Source: Nymphaea colorata (lineage: Eukaryota > Streptophyta > Magnoliopsida > Nymphaeales > Nymphaeaceae). From it: a stretch of 64,000 nucleotides of DNA. Position numbers and translations under genes: made by a program. The stretch lies in assembly GCF_008831285.2 (NCBI RefSeq), contig NC_045147.1:1758001-1822000 (forward strand). The letters are read 5' to 3'. Of the stretch, positions 35,302-47,500 are shown piece after piece (position 1 is the first letter of the stretch; each line of letters starts with the position of its first letter). A model generated the notes under the pieces. The model was not told the DNA's origin, made no database searches, and saw only the letters and a list, made by a program, of their open reading frames with translations.

Positions 35302-35790
35302 TCACAACACCCTTTGGGAGTCTTTGCCAACGGTGTAAGCCGTTAAAAAAAACCCACAATATTGTAGAAGCTCAATTTTCTTTTCCATTTCTTTGACTCT
35401 GTTGGGTGCATGGTTACAAGGCAGCAGGTTGTTTCGTTGACTAAGGTTTTTCCTAATTTGATCTAATTGCCATAGAAGTTTGAGCATCTTACAAAATTTC
35501 TTTAGCTGGCCCAACGATATTTTTCCATTGCTCTTAAAGAAGTCGTTTGACTGCAAAGACACTTACTTAGTGTCTCATGAATCTGTCTCAAGGATTGAAG
35601 CGAGTTCATCAGATGCTAAAACTCACATTCCATGAACCTGCCACTGAAATTGGTTCATGTGACACTTACTAGGCAAGTCATTGGATATCATGAAGGGTCC
35701 CCTCCAAGCCATGCAATTATCGTTCCTCACAAAGTAAATAAGAAATGGACCCTGTGACTTGAAAAGAGTCCTGACAAAGCATAAGAGTTA
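35302..35790 (-). pseudogene. Unidentified coding-like stretch, possibly two exons of a decayed gene
   Basis: I do not recognise the protein. On the minus strand, about 35790-35640 reads as non-repetitive, Cys/Trp/Asn-rich protein (PFLIYFVRNDNCMAWRGPFM, then ISNDLPSKCHMNQFQWQVHG). It is followed by a GTGAGT donor-like site and about 84 bp ending TTTGCAG. A second frame (35302-35562, 86 codons) contains EMEKKIELLQ, a possible coiled coil. The two open stretches do not join in frame across the proposed intron, which argues for a pseudogene or a misplaced splice site. Minus-strand frames at 34059-34379 and 34450-34659 could be further pieces. Confidence 0.3.
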
Positions 35791-35799
35791 ATTGAAGGC

Positions 35800-36162
35800 T
35801 AAAGTATCCATATCTATCCAATTGCTACTAAAAAAATGCAATACTTTACCTCACTAAGGGCACCACTTCAACTGGCAGCTGCAATCAGACGTCAGTGCAA
35901 GGTTGGCGGCATGATCTTCAGTGATGTAACGATCGTCTCGCCACTAATTCTTTGGTTTTTACACAGAGGTTAAATTTGTTGACACCAATCGTTTTGCCGT
36001 CAGGAAAAATGAAACAAAAGCGCTAAAAAAATAAAGAAACTAAAGAATGAGCTCATTAGAATGTCGTTAGGGCGATTCTTCAAACAACACGCTAGGTACT
36101 AACTTGGACCAAGCCACTCATTTCAACCATTTGCTAAATTTACATACCTCGAGATATAAACA

Positions 36163-36198
<36 letters not shown>

Positions 36199-38930
36199 CA
36201 GTAAAAGCCAGACATTTAGGTTAGAAATAAAAACCAGACCCTTTATTTTTTACTAGAAATTATTTTAAATAAAATATACATATCTTAATATACTTATAAA
36301 AACATGATTTGACATAAAACATGATTTGAATCAAGTTGATTTTATGAAAAATATTGATTTTTCTATTATCAAATGTTGATGCTATGTATGAGAGCCATTG
36401 ATTTTTGCTTATTATAAAAGCACTTTTTTCGTAAGTTTTCATAGATTTGGACGACAATATTTGACAGGTTACCAACTTTGTAAGACCATATCATGGCCAT
36501 TGAATTTGGGGTCCAAAAGGTTGATGTGATGTTTGATGCCAACTATAAAGTTGCACATTTCCGCAAGAGTGCATCACATTCAGTGTGCGTGTGCCCGCGT
36601 TGAGGAGAAGTCTAACTGCTCCACAATGCATCTTCATCAGCATCTAGGTGTGCCGATCCAACTCCAGCCCTGCCCACCCACAAGTAAGAACTGTTTCAGG
36701 ACTTGTGTGTAGAGTAGAACATCCGTCATTTAGAGGATTGGGTATCTATCTATAAGCATACATGGGAATCGAATTTTCACGAACTCGCTACGCTACACCG
36801 TTCAGAGACAAAAGAGGGGTGTGGTGCAGGTTTGCAGATGAGCTGTCAATGAAGACCCTTGTGACCTTTGCCATAACCTGGCTCATGTTATCGGACAGGT
36901 ACAATTGAGAGGACCAAGCCTTTATTACGTTTTCCTGTCAATACAGAAAAGGAAAAAGAGACCTCAACGTCCTGCCAACCTTAGCATTTATGCTAAAAAA
37001 GTTCCCCCTGTTCTTGGAAACGAATATACCTAGCTACAAAATTCATGGTGATCCTGTTGATAAGCTGTATAGACTCATTAAGTGCTACCAGCTTGACGAT
37101 CAGAAAGAGAAAAGGGAAGTATAGAATATAACTTTTTGGCATTTTTAAGCTAAAAAGCATGCAGCAAAATGATGAAACTACTTAACGATCACTTCGAAAC
37201 TGTATATTTTGAAGCTGAGATCTTTGTATGTAGATGTACGTCGTAGTCAATTACATGGCGGTGATATTCTTTGTGGCTGGTGATCATGGCTAACACATTG
37301 GTGTAGGTTGGTTATGAGTTTGCTTGCTTAATTAGATTGATTAAGTTCCAGATCTTAAGGATCTAGGAGCTTAATGCAACTTTTGGTTGCAGCTCCTTCC
37401 TCAAAACCAATACTAATGATCCATTAGTACAGAGCGGGTATCAATTCTTATACATGGTTTCCTTTCATTTGAGTAAGAGGATTAGGACTCTCCATCTTGA
37501 AAAAAAGGCCGAAATCCAGTACTTTTAGGGTTTAGGGCTCCTTTGGTACCTACCTACGTTGCACTTTGGATGATTTTCCTGCCATCTTCTTGATATGAAG
37601 TGGTAGCATCCAAAGCACAGCCGGAAATGAGATGGGATTGTCGATCGACGTTCCTCAAACAAGATTTTTCTACCATGGATACATAAGCGCGGAAAGAAAG
37701 TTTGCATCATTTAGAATTTATAATTTCACAACTATTTTAGGTGTATGCATCTATGCCAATCTCATTATATTGATCGTTAACGTTAATTAATAACCTCATG
37801 ATCTTGTGCTTTTTATTAATTGAACATGCCCTGTTGTGAGAACGTGTAATCTAGCCATTCGCACTAAATTAGCTCTCTAATTTCTTTTGCTTTTGTAATG
37901 TGGAGATTGAGGAGAGAGACCAAAACCGTTGACCCCATATATGACCATGCATGTTAAATACTGAAAGTGTACCGCGCTCTTAACGTGTGAGCCGGTGCAT
38001 TTTTTGTTTTTGATTTGTGAGGGCATGCATTTAAGAAAGAAGTACATATTCATCCTTCTTTTTCTTGATATTTACTTCACTGAACAGCGCATGCGGATTT
38101 GATCTGTTTCGTTTTGTTGAAATTTAAGTGCCTCGTCATTTTTAAATAAACTGGCCAATAGAGACTTAATTATTTTGAAAAACATTTTGCTCTGACGCTG
38201 TTGTAATTCGTCACATCTAACTTTATTGGAAAGCTAGTATTTACCCCAAAGTATCTCTCTCTCTCTTAAAGAAAAAACTACATGACATGTGAAATTTTAA
38301 ACTTTGGTAGGCAATTATTGTTTCATAAATGTAATATAAAAAATAAAGTTGAATAATAAGTATTTTATGAACTTGCCCCAATTTTTGAGATAGATTTACA
38401 AAATAGTAGTAGTTTGTTGCTGTTGCCAAACGGGCCATAACATTTCAAAATTTTGTTTGTTTTTTTCTTACTTCTATATTAATTAATAAATATTATTGCA
38501 GGCATAGTTTCAGCCAACTCAGTATAATTAGCTTGATTAACTCTCGCAAATGCTAATTTCACCGGCGACCAACATTCGATGCATTTCAACATGAAACGCA
38601 AGTTAAATATATTGACAATGGCGGATCGGATTCCATGCAACTCAGAATCTTTTGCTTTATTTAAATAAGCGAGAGCAAGTGAAAATTAAGCACATGGATG
38701 ATGCACGCTCTAGCGACAAGGCCCTCGCTTATGTGCGGAAAATGCTTCTGGACAAACACATTCTATATGTATGATCTAAGGCAGAAAATTCCTAGTCATA
38801 AAATTTTTGATTTTTAAGAAGCATCAATTTGTAAATTAACAAGAAATATTACTGTGAAGCAGCAATATGAAAACAAGAATTTTTTTGGTATATAGATCTT
38901 TGATGCACATAAACTTTTCGAATTTCATCC
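35800..38930. other. Intergenic AT-rich DNA
   Basis: No supported gene. It contains an (AT)n microsatellite at about 36166-36193. All frames are short and without recognisable domains. Confidence 0.6.
36166..36193. repeat. (AT)n microsatellite
   Basis: About 13 AT units followed by a short (AC)n. Confidence 0.93.
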
Positions 38931-39347
38931 ATCTTTTTTTTTTTTGATAGACGATAATAATAAATACCAGTGTAGGACAACACATAGACCAGCAGAAGTG
39001 CCATTTCTTATTTATTTATTTATGTTATGCTTCTGTGGAAGTAGGACAAAGTCCACAAAATCAGATGAGGCAATGAAAAGGGCCACAAGGAAGAAACTGA
39101 CATTCCTTGTCAGTTTTGTTTCATTGTTGGGGCTTGGGGCCATGGCATCCACATGGGGTATAGATTTTTTTATCATGAGGCACTCATTAGAAAAAATTAA
39201 GGGACACCATGAAAACAATTAACCGCGAAATTGGTTATATGCAAAAAAAATTATGTACAGAGGTGTGCAATAACCAAAATACTCTATTAAAATAAAAAAA
39301 GGAACTCTTTTGAAAGGCTAAAAAAGGTTTGTTAAAAAGTTAAAAAG

Positions 39348-39872
39348 TTGAAAATGTCCATTACTTATAAAAATTTAAAAAATACGACCAACCCTATTTG
39401 GTGCATACTTGTTGCATACGAGAGATGTAACGCAACTAGATCTCAATCAAGAGACACTAGAATACCAATAAACAAATTGTTGGAGTCCAATAAGCTGAAC
39501 TCACTTATGCCAGAAGAACATGCTTTATCCATTGTAGAGCTGGCTACTGATCTCCTCCAGTTACAAGAGGAGCCAATGCTGCCAAATAATATTTACATCT
39601 TTCCAGTACGGATTGTGATCATATTGAATGCAAATATCTCTTATATAGATGCTGAGAAGACCCATTCGACCTGCTGCTGGCATACTCAGCTGGTTCATCT
39701 CTCTTGGCAAAATAAGGATTTGTGGATACATTCAATCAACAAAAGAAGTAAACAACAAAAGAAGCAAGGAATTGATCAAAATCTTTGGTTTTCCAACCCC
39801 AAATTTGGTGCATTATGCTTCAATTTGACTATCATAGTTGGTGTTAAACTCCTTTGCTTTTTAAAATTCTGA
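39348..39872 (+). other. Unrecognised 174-codon open frame
   Basis: The longest plus-strand frame in this intergenic region, starting ATG and ending TGA. It has a Lys/Gln-rich stretch at about 131-138 and a hydrophobic end (about 150-174). I see no known domain or signal peptide, and the DNA is as AT-rich as its surroundings. A 92-codon frame lies just upstream (38944-39222). It is either a chance ORF or a decayed gene. Confidence 0.2.
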
Positions 39873-41329
39873 TCACATGGCACAATTATCTCTACAATTC
39901 AAAACCTTAGGTATATGCTGTTAAACTAGCCGATTTCTAGGAAAAAAAAACAATAATAATATCCTATAGAGTTTCAAAAACTTTAGAACATCAATTAATC
40001 CCTACAGATTAGTAAGCACTAAGCACATCCCCGAATCGAGATCTAGGCCTCCAACTCACAGAAATGCATCCGCTTGGAATTTGGAAAACAACTTTCTTGA
40101 ATGCCTTGTACAATATCCGTTTTTGCAGAGCATGCAGACTTGCAGAGTAAGTTTTAATTGCGGAAGAAGAGAGAGAAAGAGAGATTTAAACCAACTTGAC
40201 CCCCGAGACTTGACGCCACACCATAGCCGAGCTACATATGACCCACACCAGCCCATCAAAAATTTCATTGGGATGACTCCAAAATCATATATACATGATG
40301 CCCACACTAAACTTGCATGTGTAATTCAAGTGACCCTCAGCTAAAAAATCTTGGGTCCGCCATTCCTTAACGACAGTGAGAATCAAACTGATAGCAGACT
40401 TTTCACCTGCACATTAACTCGACCAGCTACTCTAACCCTTTCGAGCAGCGAGCGAGAAAGAAAGAGAGATATTATGGACCGGCAGAGTTAGCATTTATCC
40501 TTACCCTCTAACCTCTAAGGAACAATGACGAAAGAGGAGGGACCAAGAAAGGGGTAAAAAATGTTATCACCACCATTAGCAGATAGCAGAAACTGTCGTT
40601 TCTTTCGTTCCATCGTCCACGTACACGCATGCACAGTTGCACACCACACCTCCCCTCTCTGCACGGTCGCTGCCTCCATTAATATCTTGGAGTTGAGGCC
40701 AAAATCCACCACCCTCTTCTACATCAGCCCCTCAGCTCTCTCTTTTAACGTACACGCACATTTTACCAATCATGAATATTCTTTAACATATGTCGTCTTC
40801 TATTCTGAGTTTTCAATATTTGGACACATCTGTTGTTCAATTTACCACTTCTTTGGGAGCATTTACTACTCTATGTGGATATAATGTGACATGTTTTTGC
40901 TGATACGGCAAAAGTACCATGGTAAAATCCATCAAATCTGCTGACCATCCATCAATCCATTTCTTTTTTCCATGAAGCAATTTTCACAAATGCAATTTCA
41001 CGCTTGAAAGTTTAACAGTTGATGAAAAAATGCTCCCCTTTTGTGTGTTGGGGAAGGTCTCGATAAATTATATTTGCAAAAAAGACATGCATTGGTAACA
41101 TATTTTTACAGTTAAAAATGTTTTTAGTTTATACATGAATAAAAATCATGCATGTTTTTTTGGAAACCTGTTGTTTTAACCAATTTTGGTTTGTATTAAT
41201 TAAGGGAAAAGTGGAGAGTGAATTTTAAAAACTTAAAAGTAAAGCCTAAATTTGAATAATAGCGAAAATGGGGATTCTTGTGAAATAAAATCTGTACATA
41301 AATAAACACATGCAACCCAAAGAACGCAG

Positions 41330-41986
41330 ATGAAGATGAAGATGAAGATTTCCTCCTTCCTCTTCTTCCTTGCTCTTTTTCACTTGCTATGTTTCTCAAA
41401 GACTCATGCCGCAGTGCCGGAGTTCTGCGTCGGCGACACTTCCGCCCCGGAGACTCCCTCTGGCTACCATTGCAAACCGACGGCGAACGTTACCGTGGAT
41501 GACTTCATCTTCACCGGCCTCGCCGCCCCCGGCAACACTACAAACATCATCAAGGCCGCAGTGACTCCGGCCTTCGCCGCCCAGTTCCCTGGCGTGAACG
41601 GACTCGGCATCTCCATCGCCAGGCTGGACCTCGCCCCCCACGGCGTCGTGCCGCTGCACACGCACTCCGGCGCCACAGAGTTGCTGATCGTGGTGGAGGG
41701 CACGATCCTGGCGGGCTTCATCTCCAATGCCAATGCAGTGTACTACAAGAAGCTGAAGAAGGGGGACGTGATGGTGTTTCCACAGGGGCTGCTGCATTTC
41801 CAGCTGAACGTCGGCCGCAGGCCAGCTTTGGCGTTCGCGTCCTTCACTAGCGCCGAGCCTGGGCTGCAGATCACGGCGTTGGCGCTGTTTGGGAACAGCT
41901 TGCCGTCGGAGCTGGTGACGGGCACCACCTTCCTCTCCCTCAAGGAGGTCAAGAGACTCAAAGCTGTGCTTGGAGGAACTAACTGA
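41330..41986 (+). CDS. Germin-like protein (subfamily 3/ABP19-like), secreted cupin
   Basis: 218 aa in one exon. Germin-like proteins are apoplastic Mn-binding cupins; some have superoxide dismutase activity, and close relatives were described as auxin-binding proteins ABP19/20, but the enzyme activity here cannot be inferred. Residues 1-28 form a hydrophobic signal peptide, with cleavage likely after HA or HAA. Cys33 and Cys48 form the conserved N-terminal disulfide pair. Cupin box 1 ([12 protein letters not shown]) supplies ligands His110, His112 and Glu117; box 2 ([11 protein letters not shown]) supplies His156. N-glycosylation sites are Asn53 and Asn69. A KGD tripeptide is at 144-146. The C-terminus, LKAVLGGTN, is typical of the subfamily. 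Three in-frame Met codons open the frame; the first is chosen, and all leave a signal peptide. The gene is far GC-richer than its flanks. Confidence 0.95.
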   Translation: MKMKMKISSFLFFLALFHLLCFSKTHAAVPEFCVGDTSAPETPSGYHCKPTANVTVDDFIFTGLAAPGNTTNIIKAAVTPAFAAQFPGVNGLGISIARLDLAPHGVVPLHTHSGATELLIVVEGTILAGFISNANAVYYKKLKKGDVMVFPQGLLHFQLNVGRRPALAFASFTSAEPGLQITALALFGNSLPSELVTGTTFLSLKEVKRLKAVLGGTN

Positions 41987-42149
41987 TGCAGAACTACTCC
42001 TAACTCTCTCTCGCTCTTCACGCTGTTTGTGCGCTGTCTTCGGTCGTTTCTTCACCTTTGTTTGGTTCATGTTCTTGTTGTCTCAAACTCACCATGTTGG
42101 TTGAACTCCTCCTTTAGTCATTTCTTCCTCATCCTTTGTGTTTGTGTTC

Positions 42150-42158
42150 TCCCTCTCC

Positions 42159-42204
<46 letters not shown>
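42150..42204. repeat. (CT)n-(TA)n compound microsatellite
   Basis: A short CT tract followed by about 18 TA units, roughly 165 bp past the germin-like stop codon and probably near the end of its 3' UTR. Confidence 0.93.
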
Positions 42205-42205
<1 letters not shown>

Positions 42206-42209
42206 TCCA

Positions 42210-43470
42210 ATATGTTTGGAACCAAATATATAACCCGCTTCAGGTTTTCAGTCAACCTAACAAACAAAACTGATTTCCTATCTTAGTTTTGAGTATCATC
42301 CAAGCGCGATGTTTATTTCTTAAAGCAAGAGGTTGGCTATTATGTAACTGAAAAAAAAGGTGCGAACCTACATTCACTTAAAACTGTATTTAAGAAGTAA
42401 CTACAGTTTAATTTTCGTAGAATTTAGTTTAGACTTACCAGTAAGACCAATGATCAGGTGTTCCAGGTGCACTACCATAACCTTTAGGTCCATAAACTGG
42501 TAAAAGAAAGGTTTTGTGTTGAGGCCCCAATGGTTGGCGGAAAAGAAAAGAGACTAAACAGCCTCCCTATATAAAACTGAAGAAAACGCAGCAACAAATT
42601 TAAAGACAAAAAAAAAAAAAAAAACTTGCTGGCTTCCCATGGGTGGTAAAGATAAAACAACAAAAGGATTATAATAGCGAAGCGAGTTATCTACACTCCA
42701 TGGTGTACTTTACAGGGCTCTATGAGAGCTAATTTGTCCATTTATACGACCTCATTTCACCTTTTTCATATTTTGTCCAATTCAATACAGATCCTACACA
42801 TTGACACGTCGAGCGGGGCCGGGACTATTTTCGTTATCATTAGGGTGATTTTAGTCATTTTAACACTCAATCATTGATTTTGATGCTGGGCCACCTTATC
42901 TGGTTAGAGAAAAAGAAGTTTTTTATGTTGCCGCACCAAAAGGGATGTGCATGAATGGCCGTCCAATTTACTCTTATCATGAAAACATGGCCCAAATAAA
43001 AAGGTGGTCCATTTCCAATATCAGCATTAGATGTAGCAGTGGGGTCACATGTGAGCTTGTGTGTTGCCAGTTGCACACGCGGTCTAATCATATATCGGTT
43101 AGCTCCAGTATGTGCTTATTTATATACAGTGCATGCCTTTCATCTATTGTTTACTTATTTATGGTACCCCTTGGGTCATTTTATAAGTATTTAAATTAGT
43201 GCGTAGATTTTTTTGAATTAGTGTCCTTCAACCAAAAATCTCTGGCTCAGAATAATGTGAAGTTGCCAAACAGGCTTAGAGTTATGAAAAGATTGGAGAT
43301 GAGGCGACCATTTAAATGACATACAAGAATCTTCGTATGATCCAATCTATCATCATGACAATGTGAGTATTGTATAGAACAAATATGGAGTAACCTAATG
43401 ATCCCAAGCAGACCATGGTGAGAGCTGGAAATAATTACTTCCTAGGTGGTACAATTCCAAAGCTTGCTTG
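42210..43470. other. Intergenic DNA
   Basis: No supported gene. A minus-strand segment at about 42440-42535 reads as an open, Gly/Pro/Tyr-rich stretch ending at a GTAAGT-like donor, but no partner exon was found. The rest shows nothing recognisable. Confidence 0.55.
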
Positions 43471-43714
43471 TTAAAAGAAAAACAAACATTGAAGAAAAAC
43501 ACGGCACAACATCTGCGACTTAGCAGCATTGGCGGATTCCTTTATTCTGTTCATTAACATTTCAGATCCGGATATAGAATCTTCTATTAATTTGATACGG
43601 AATGCTTGAACCGGTTAGATTCCCTCAACATGTAACGTTGTTTGATCATAAGGATCTTTGTCCGGGACTCTCTCACTCTGTGTTGTATCTCACATATTAT
43701 CAGGGGTTCCATTA

Positions 43715-44117
43715 GGGGACACTTGATGGCCTTGAATTTTGATTCTAAAAACAAAATTTTACTTCGAATTGGAATTAGAATGAAAATTCCAGTTCTAGTT
43801 TCCATTTGTATTTGATAGTCTTGTATATTGATTCCAAGATCAGAAATGACATGTTTGATAAAAGAGGAATTAAAATTCTAGAATTGATGAATGAAAACTA
43901 TTATTACATGTATCGTAATGAGAGATGAAAAACTTCTAAAATTTTCAAATCATAATTCCTTTCCCTAAGTTGGAATCACAATTCCAGAATTTTGATTCAA
44001 GAATGGGCCTATAGTTCCAGAATCAAAATATTTTGCTTGATAAAGTAATTTCCATTTCTTAAAAAATGAGTACTTTAATTTTAGAATTCCACAATTCCGG
44101 CCTCACCAGACACCCAC
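43715..44117. mobile_element. Tourist-like MITE nested in the copia A 3' LTR
   Basis: About 403 bp interrupting a sequence that is continuous in the other LTR near 47130. Ends are imperfect inverted repeats: GGGGACACTTGATGGCC at the left, and in reverse complement GTGGGTGTCTGGTGAGGCC at the right, with continuing similarity through GAATTxxGATTCTAA. It is flanked by TTA and GTA. End sequence, size and TA-rich target fit PIF/Harbinger-type Tourist elements. It is rich in GGAATTG/CAATTCC units. Confidence 0.65.
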
Positions 44118-44270
44118 GTAAGGTCCATTAATATATTACAATATGGCATCCTGTTCACTCATTTTAGGACAACATTGGTATCAAAATCTCTCTTCCTTAT
44201 AGGATTACCACGATCATTATGGAGAGCTTAGCCATTATCTTGACTATTTTGGGTGGTTCTTCTGTTGCCG

Positions 44271-44720
44271 TCATGATTCACACTTATCCGCATGATATGC
44301 CCCTGCAAACTCCATGACATAGGGAGGGTGCTTGAGTTTGGTGCGAATAAACACATATCGAGCTTGAGAGAGAGGCTTAGTCATAATGTTTGCAAGTTGA
44401 TTTTTTGAACTTACCAACTTGATAAACTGTAAAATCATCTTGCTAAACAAGATCTCAAATAAAATGAATGTCAATCTTTATGTGCTTTATTTGTTGATGA
44501 CTAAAAGGACTGGCCAACAGTACAACGTGCTAATATTGTCACAAAGCAGACGAGGAGGCTGTTTAAGTGGCAGCCAAAAGTTCTTGAAGAAAATGTTTGA
44601 GATACAGAACAACACATTTGCAGCAGCAGTGGCAAGAGACCTATAGCCAGCTTCGGTGCTAAGTCCAAACCATAATAGGCTGTTTTATAGCAGAGCAGAA
44701 TATAAGAAAGTGTCCAAAAA
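44271..44720 (-). pseudogene. Copia A RNase H, broken
   Basis: Minus-strand pieces of the RNase H at the end of Ty1-copia pol: an STEAGYRSLATAAA segment at about 44630-44670, PPRLLCDNIS at about 44530-44560, an HIKIDIHFI segment at about 44460, and KNQLANIMTKPLSQARYVFI at about 44300-44400. Several frameshifts separate them. Confidence 0.75.
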
Positions 44721-44729
44721 AGATTGCAA

Positions 44730-45620
44730 GTCCACCTATTGACTTTGTGCGGAAATTCCTGTTCACTGAAAATAACATGTGAACTTATATAAACTCTTTC
44801 TGCAGTAAGATAATAACAAATGTACCCCTTGTGTTGTCCATTGGATCTTATAAATAAGCATTTCTTCTTCGAAAGGATTCTAGGTATTATAAGTTTGTAG
44901 GAAGAGGTAACATGCACGTCCAAAAATCTTGAGAAACTTATAGCAAGGTTGTGCCCAAATACTAAAGAATATGGAGACTGCATTTGAGTAACAAGTGAAG
45001 GCATTCTAAACAAACGACAATCGAAAAGAGGAAATCCCAAATGAGTATGTCAAATAAGCATGTGCAAGTAAGTTTCATCCTATCTCAACAATATATTTAT
45101 GTCGACACTCAACATTACCCAGTTGCTCATGCATATGAGGACAAATAATTATGTGTTCAATCCCTGCTCTCCTTAAGGTATGTGGCTAGAGATCCAAACT
45201 CTCCTCCCCGATTCCTTTGCACTTTGCACAATTTTAATGTGCCTCTTGAGCTTATTTTGATCAATTTTTGAAACAATTTAAACATAGAAAGGACTTCAAA
45301 TTTATGTTTTAAAATGTAAATGTTGGTAGATCAAGAGAAAACATCAACAAAAGCCACATATATAATAGTAGTATCCATGCAACGATAGAACCAGTTCCAT
45401 CTCCACACATCAGAAAATATCAAGTCTAATGGCTGCATAATGTTTAGGCGTGAGCCTTTCTTTGGTGACAAGCCTCACATATGTTACACTAAGTTGAATG
45501 ATAGATGTCCCATCCTTTGATGCCATGTTTGACATGTCACTCTTTCTCCACCTCGACTGCAACTACATGAAGATCCTCATGCTTTCAACCAAGCTGCAGT
45601 TCCCTTGAGCAACATCTATT
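44730..45620 (-). pseudogene. Copia A integrase, broken
   Basis: The minus strand encodes the integrase C-terminal region (44730-45040: MQSPYSLVFGHN, an SNGQHKGYICYYL stretch, then RVYISSHVIFSEQEFP). Further right (about 45400-45520), a C-x2-C motif with LIFSDVW-like sequence marks the zinc finger and core start. The frames are broken between these blocks. Confidence 0.7.
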
Positions 45621-45794
45621 TTATTTTGATGTCCTTCACATAGCAATCATTAGAATAGAATTTGAAAAACAAAGGATTGTCTCTAGAAGATTTTTGAATT
45701 GACACCAAATTTGTAGTGATAGATGGAACTGAGAAAATATCTTTCATGATGAAATCAAAGGAGTTTGAAGATAGAGTAGAATTACCAACACTCT

Positions 45795-46850
45795 TTATGC
45801 TGAGACCTGCTCCATTCCCATTTTAACCTCATCATTGTCATGACAGTTCTCAAGAACAGCCAAGTTTTTGAAATCAACAGTCACATGCTGAGCTGCCTCC
45901 GAATCGGGATACCACCCACCATCAGCCATAGTGTCAAATGAAGTTGTATATGCTTCAAGTGTCGAGTTCTCTGACACCTTATGAAAGCTATACTTCTTGC
46001 ACTTGAATGCCTGTATCATTGTTTCGGACACACCTGATATGCAGTTCTATAATTTCAGCATAATTCTCCTAATTTTCACAAGCTTGACAAATAAGGTTAC
46101 CACTAGATGATTGATTAGAATGTCTCCTTGTGTTGAACCAATATGCCTCTCATTTTGGTTTTCACTGTAGTTCATATTTGATTGTTTTGTAGTATAGTTC
46201 ACCATGACATTGTCATTTCCATCATCATTATAAAGTTGAGCTTCATGTAAAAGCAACATAACAAATAGATCATCAACCATAATGGGTTCAACGAGAGTAT
46301 TCAAAGCCATGCACAGAGATCCATATTCATTCATGGGCAAACCTGTTAAAGTATATTTAATAAGGTCTTCATCATCAATGGATTTTAGTGCCAAAGTGAG
46401 TTGATGGGCTATGTTTCTGGTATTATCAAAATACTCAGATATAGGCTTGGATTTTTTCCCTTAAATTCTGCAATTAACTCTTCAATAGTTGTATGTGTGC
46501 CCTAGATATGCAGAATACATTCATTTCAAGGCCGACCACACTTCATATGGTGTATTTAATCCAATTATCCAGGTACATGACTGCATGATATCTATAAGGG
46601 ACAATTTGATCCAACTTAGTAGAAGTTGATCAAGTCATGGCCATTAATCGAACTTAGGATTTCTGGTTTAATTATTGCTTGCATAAGAAATTCGCCCATC
46701 TAGACACTTGTTTTTCCCATCAATATGACCTAGTAAATTATAATTTTGAAGCAAATGAATAGACTGACTTTTCCACTTTAAGTAAGTATGTGTGACCAAT
46801 TTCACCGACAGAAAATATTGTAAATTATTTGGAGCAAAGAGAACAGGAAG
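45795..46850 (-). pseudogene. Copia A gag and protease, broken
   Basis: Minus-strand frame 46047-46394 matches the UBN2-type copia gag (YTLTGLPMNEYGSLCMALNT, then VDDLFVMLLLHEAQL). Frame 45795-46031 contains WYPDSEAAQHVT, the protease active-site region, where DSGA has become DSEA. Both are cut off by stops. Confidence 0.8.
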
Positions 46851-47014
46851 CTATGTACCAAAAAAAAGAGAACAGGAAGGAAGCTGCACACCTGTTTGGT
46901 TGTTTACCAAAAGCAATGAGTTGGTGTTGTCTGCACCTTGAGGTGCTCTTGAACCATTGTTGTTTGCCTTGATCACCGTGAATAATAACCTTGCTGGTAG
47001 TAGTTCTGATACCT

Positions 47015-47290
47015 TAAAAGATGAAAGTGAAGAAAAACACACAAAACTTAATGTGGTCCGATCGCAAGGATCTACATCCATAGGTATCTCTCACTCTATG
47101 TTGTATTTCACATATTATGACAGGTTCCATTAGGATTAGTTAATTTATTATATTATAGCATTTTCTCTAATTTTAGAAATAATATTGATATTGAGATATC
47201 CCTGCCTTGTAGGATTACTACAATTATTGTGGAGAGTTAGACCATCATATTGACTATTTTGGAGGGTGGTTATGTTGTCGTTATGATTCC
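47015..47290 (-). repeat. Copia A 5' LTR
   Basis: Starts right after the primer-binding sequence. It shares GTTGTATxTCACATATTAT, GGATTACxACxATxATT and TGACTATTTTGG with 43471-44280. The right boundary, near GATTCC, is approximate. Confidence 0.65.
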
Positions 47291-47500
47291 CAACTTTCAC
47301 CTCTAGTTCGTGATCCTTGCCTTTCATCTTAGCCAGCAAAAGCACATCTTCATCTCTTTATGGCTGGTTAACACAATGCTTATCCTTGGTATTTCTTATT
47401 TTTTAATTGTTTTAATGGATCAGAATAGATAAGTAAATGCATTGAATTGAAGAATGCAATCAAACATGTTGCTAAAGAGAAAGATGGAAAGAACAAGCTA

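Larger units (their letters stand above)
43471..47290 (-). mobile_element. Ty1-copia element A, degenerate, reverse transcriptase deleted
   Basis: Read on the minus strand: 5' LTR (about 47015-47290), gag (about 46047-46850), protease, integrase, then directly RNase H and the 3' LTR (about 43471-44280). The primer site is TGATACC with TTC before it on the plus strand (minus GGTATCAGAAC), just left of 47015, and matches initiator Met tRNA. Integrase before RNase H shows Ty1-copia type. The integrase end (MQSPYSLVFGHN, GRVYISxHVxF-like) is followed within about 150 bp by an RNase H segment (STEAGYRSLATAAANV and PPRLLCDNIS in frame pieces), so the RT domain has been lost. The 3' LTR is further split by a MITE at 43715-44117 and by about 125 bp of extra DNA near 43505-43630. 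Confidence 0.8.

Noticed and set aside
37533-37560. GGGCTCCTTTGG, a possible MITE end
   Set aside because: No inverted partner was found within the following kilobase.
41396-42070. 224-codon open frame on the minus strand
   Set aside because: It lies antisense to the germin-like gene. GC-rich third positions keep the opposite strand open, and the peptide is Arg/Gln/His-rich with no domain.
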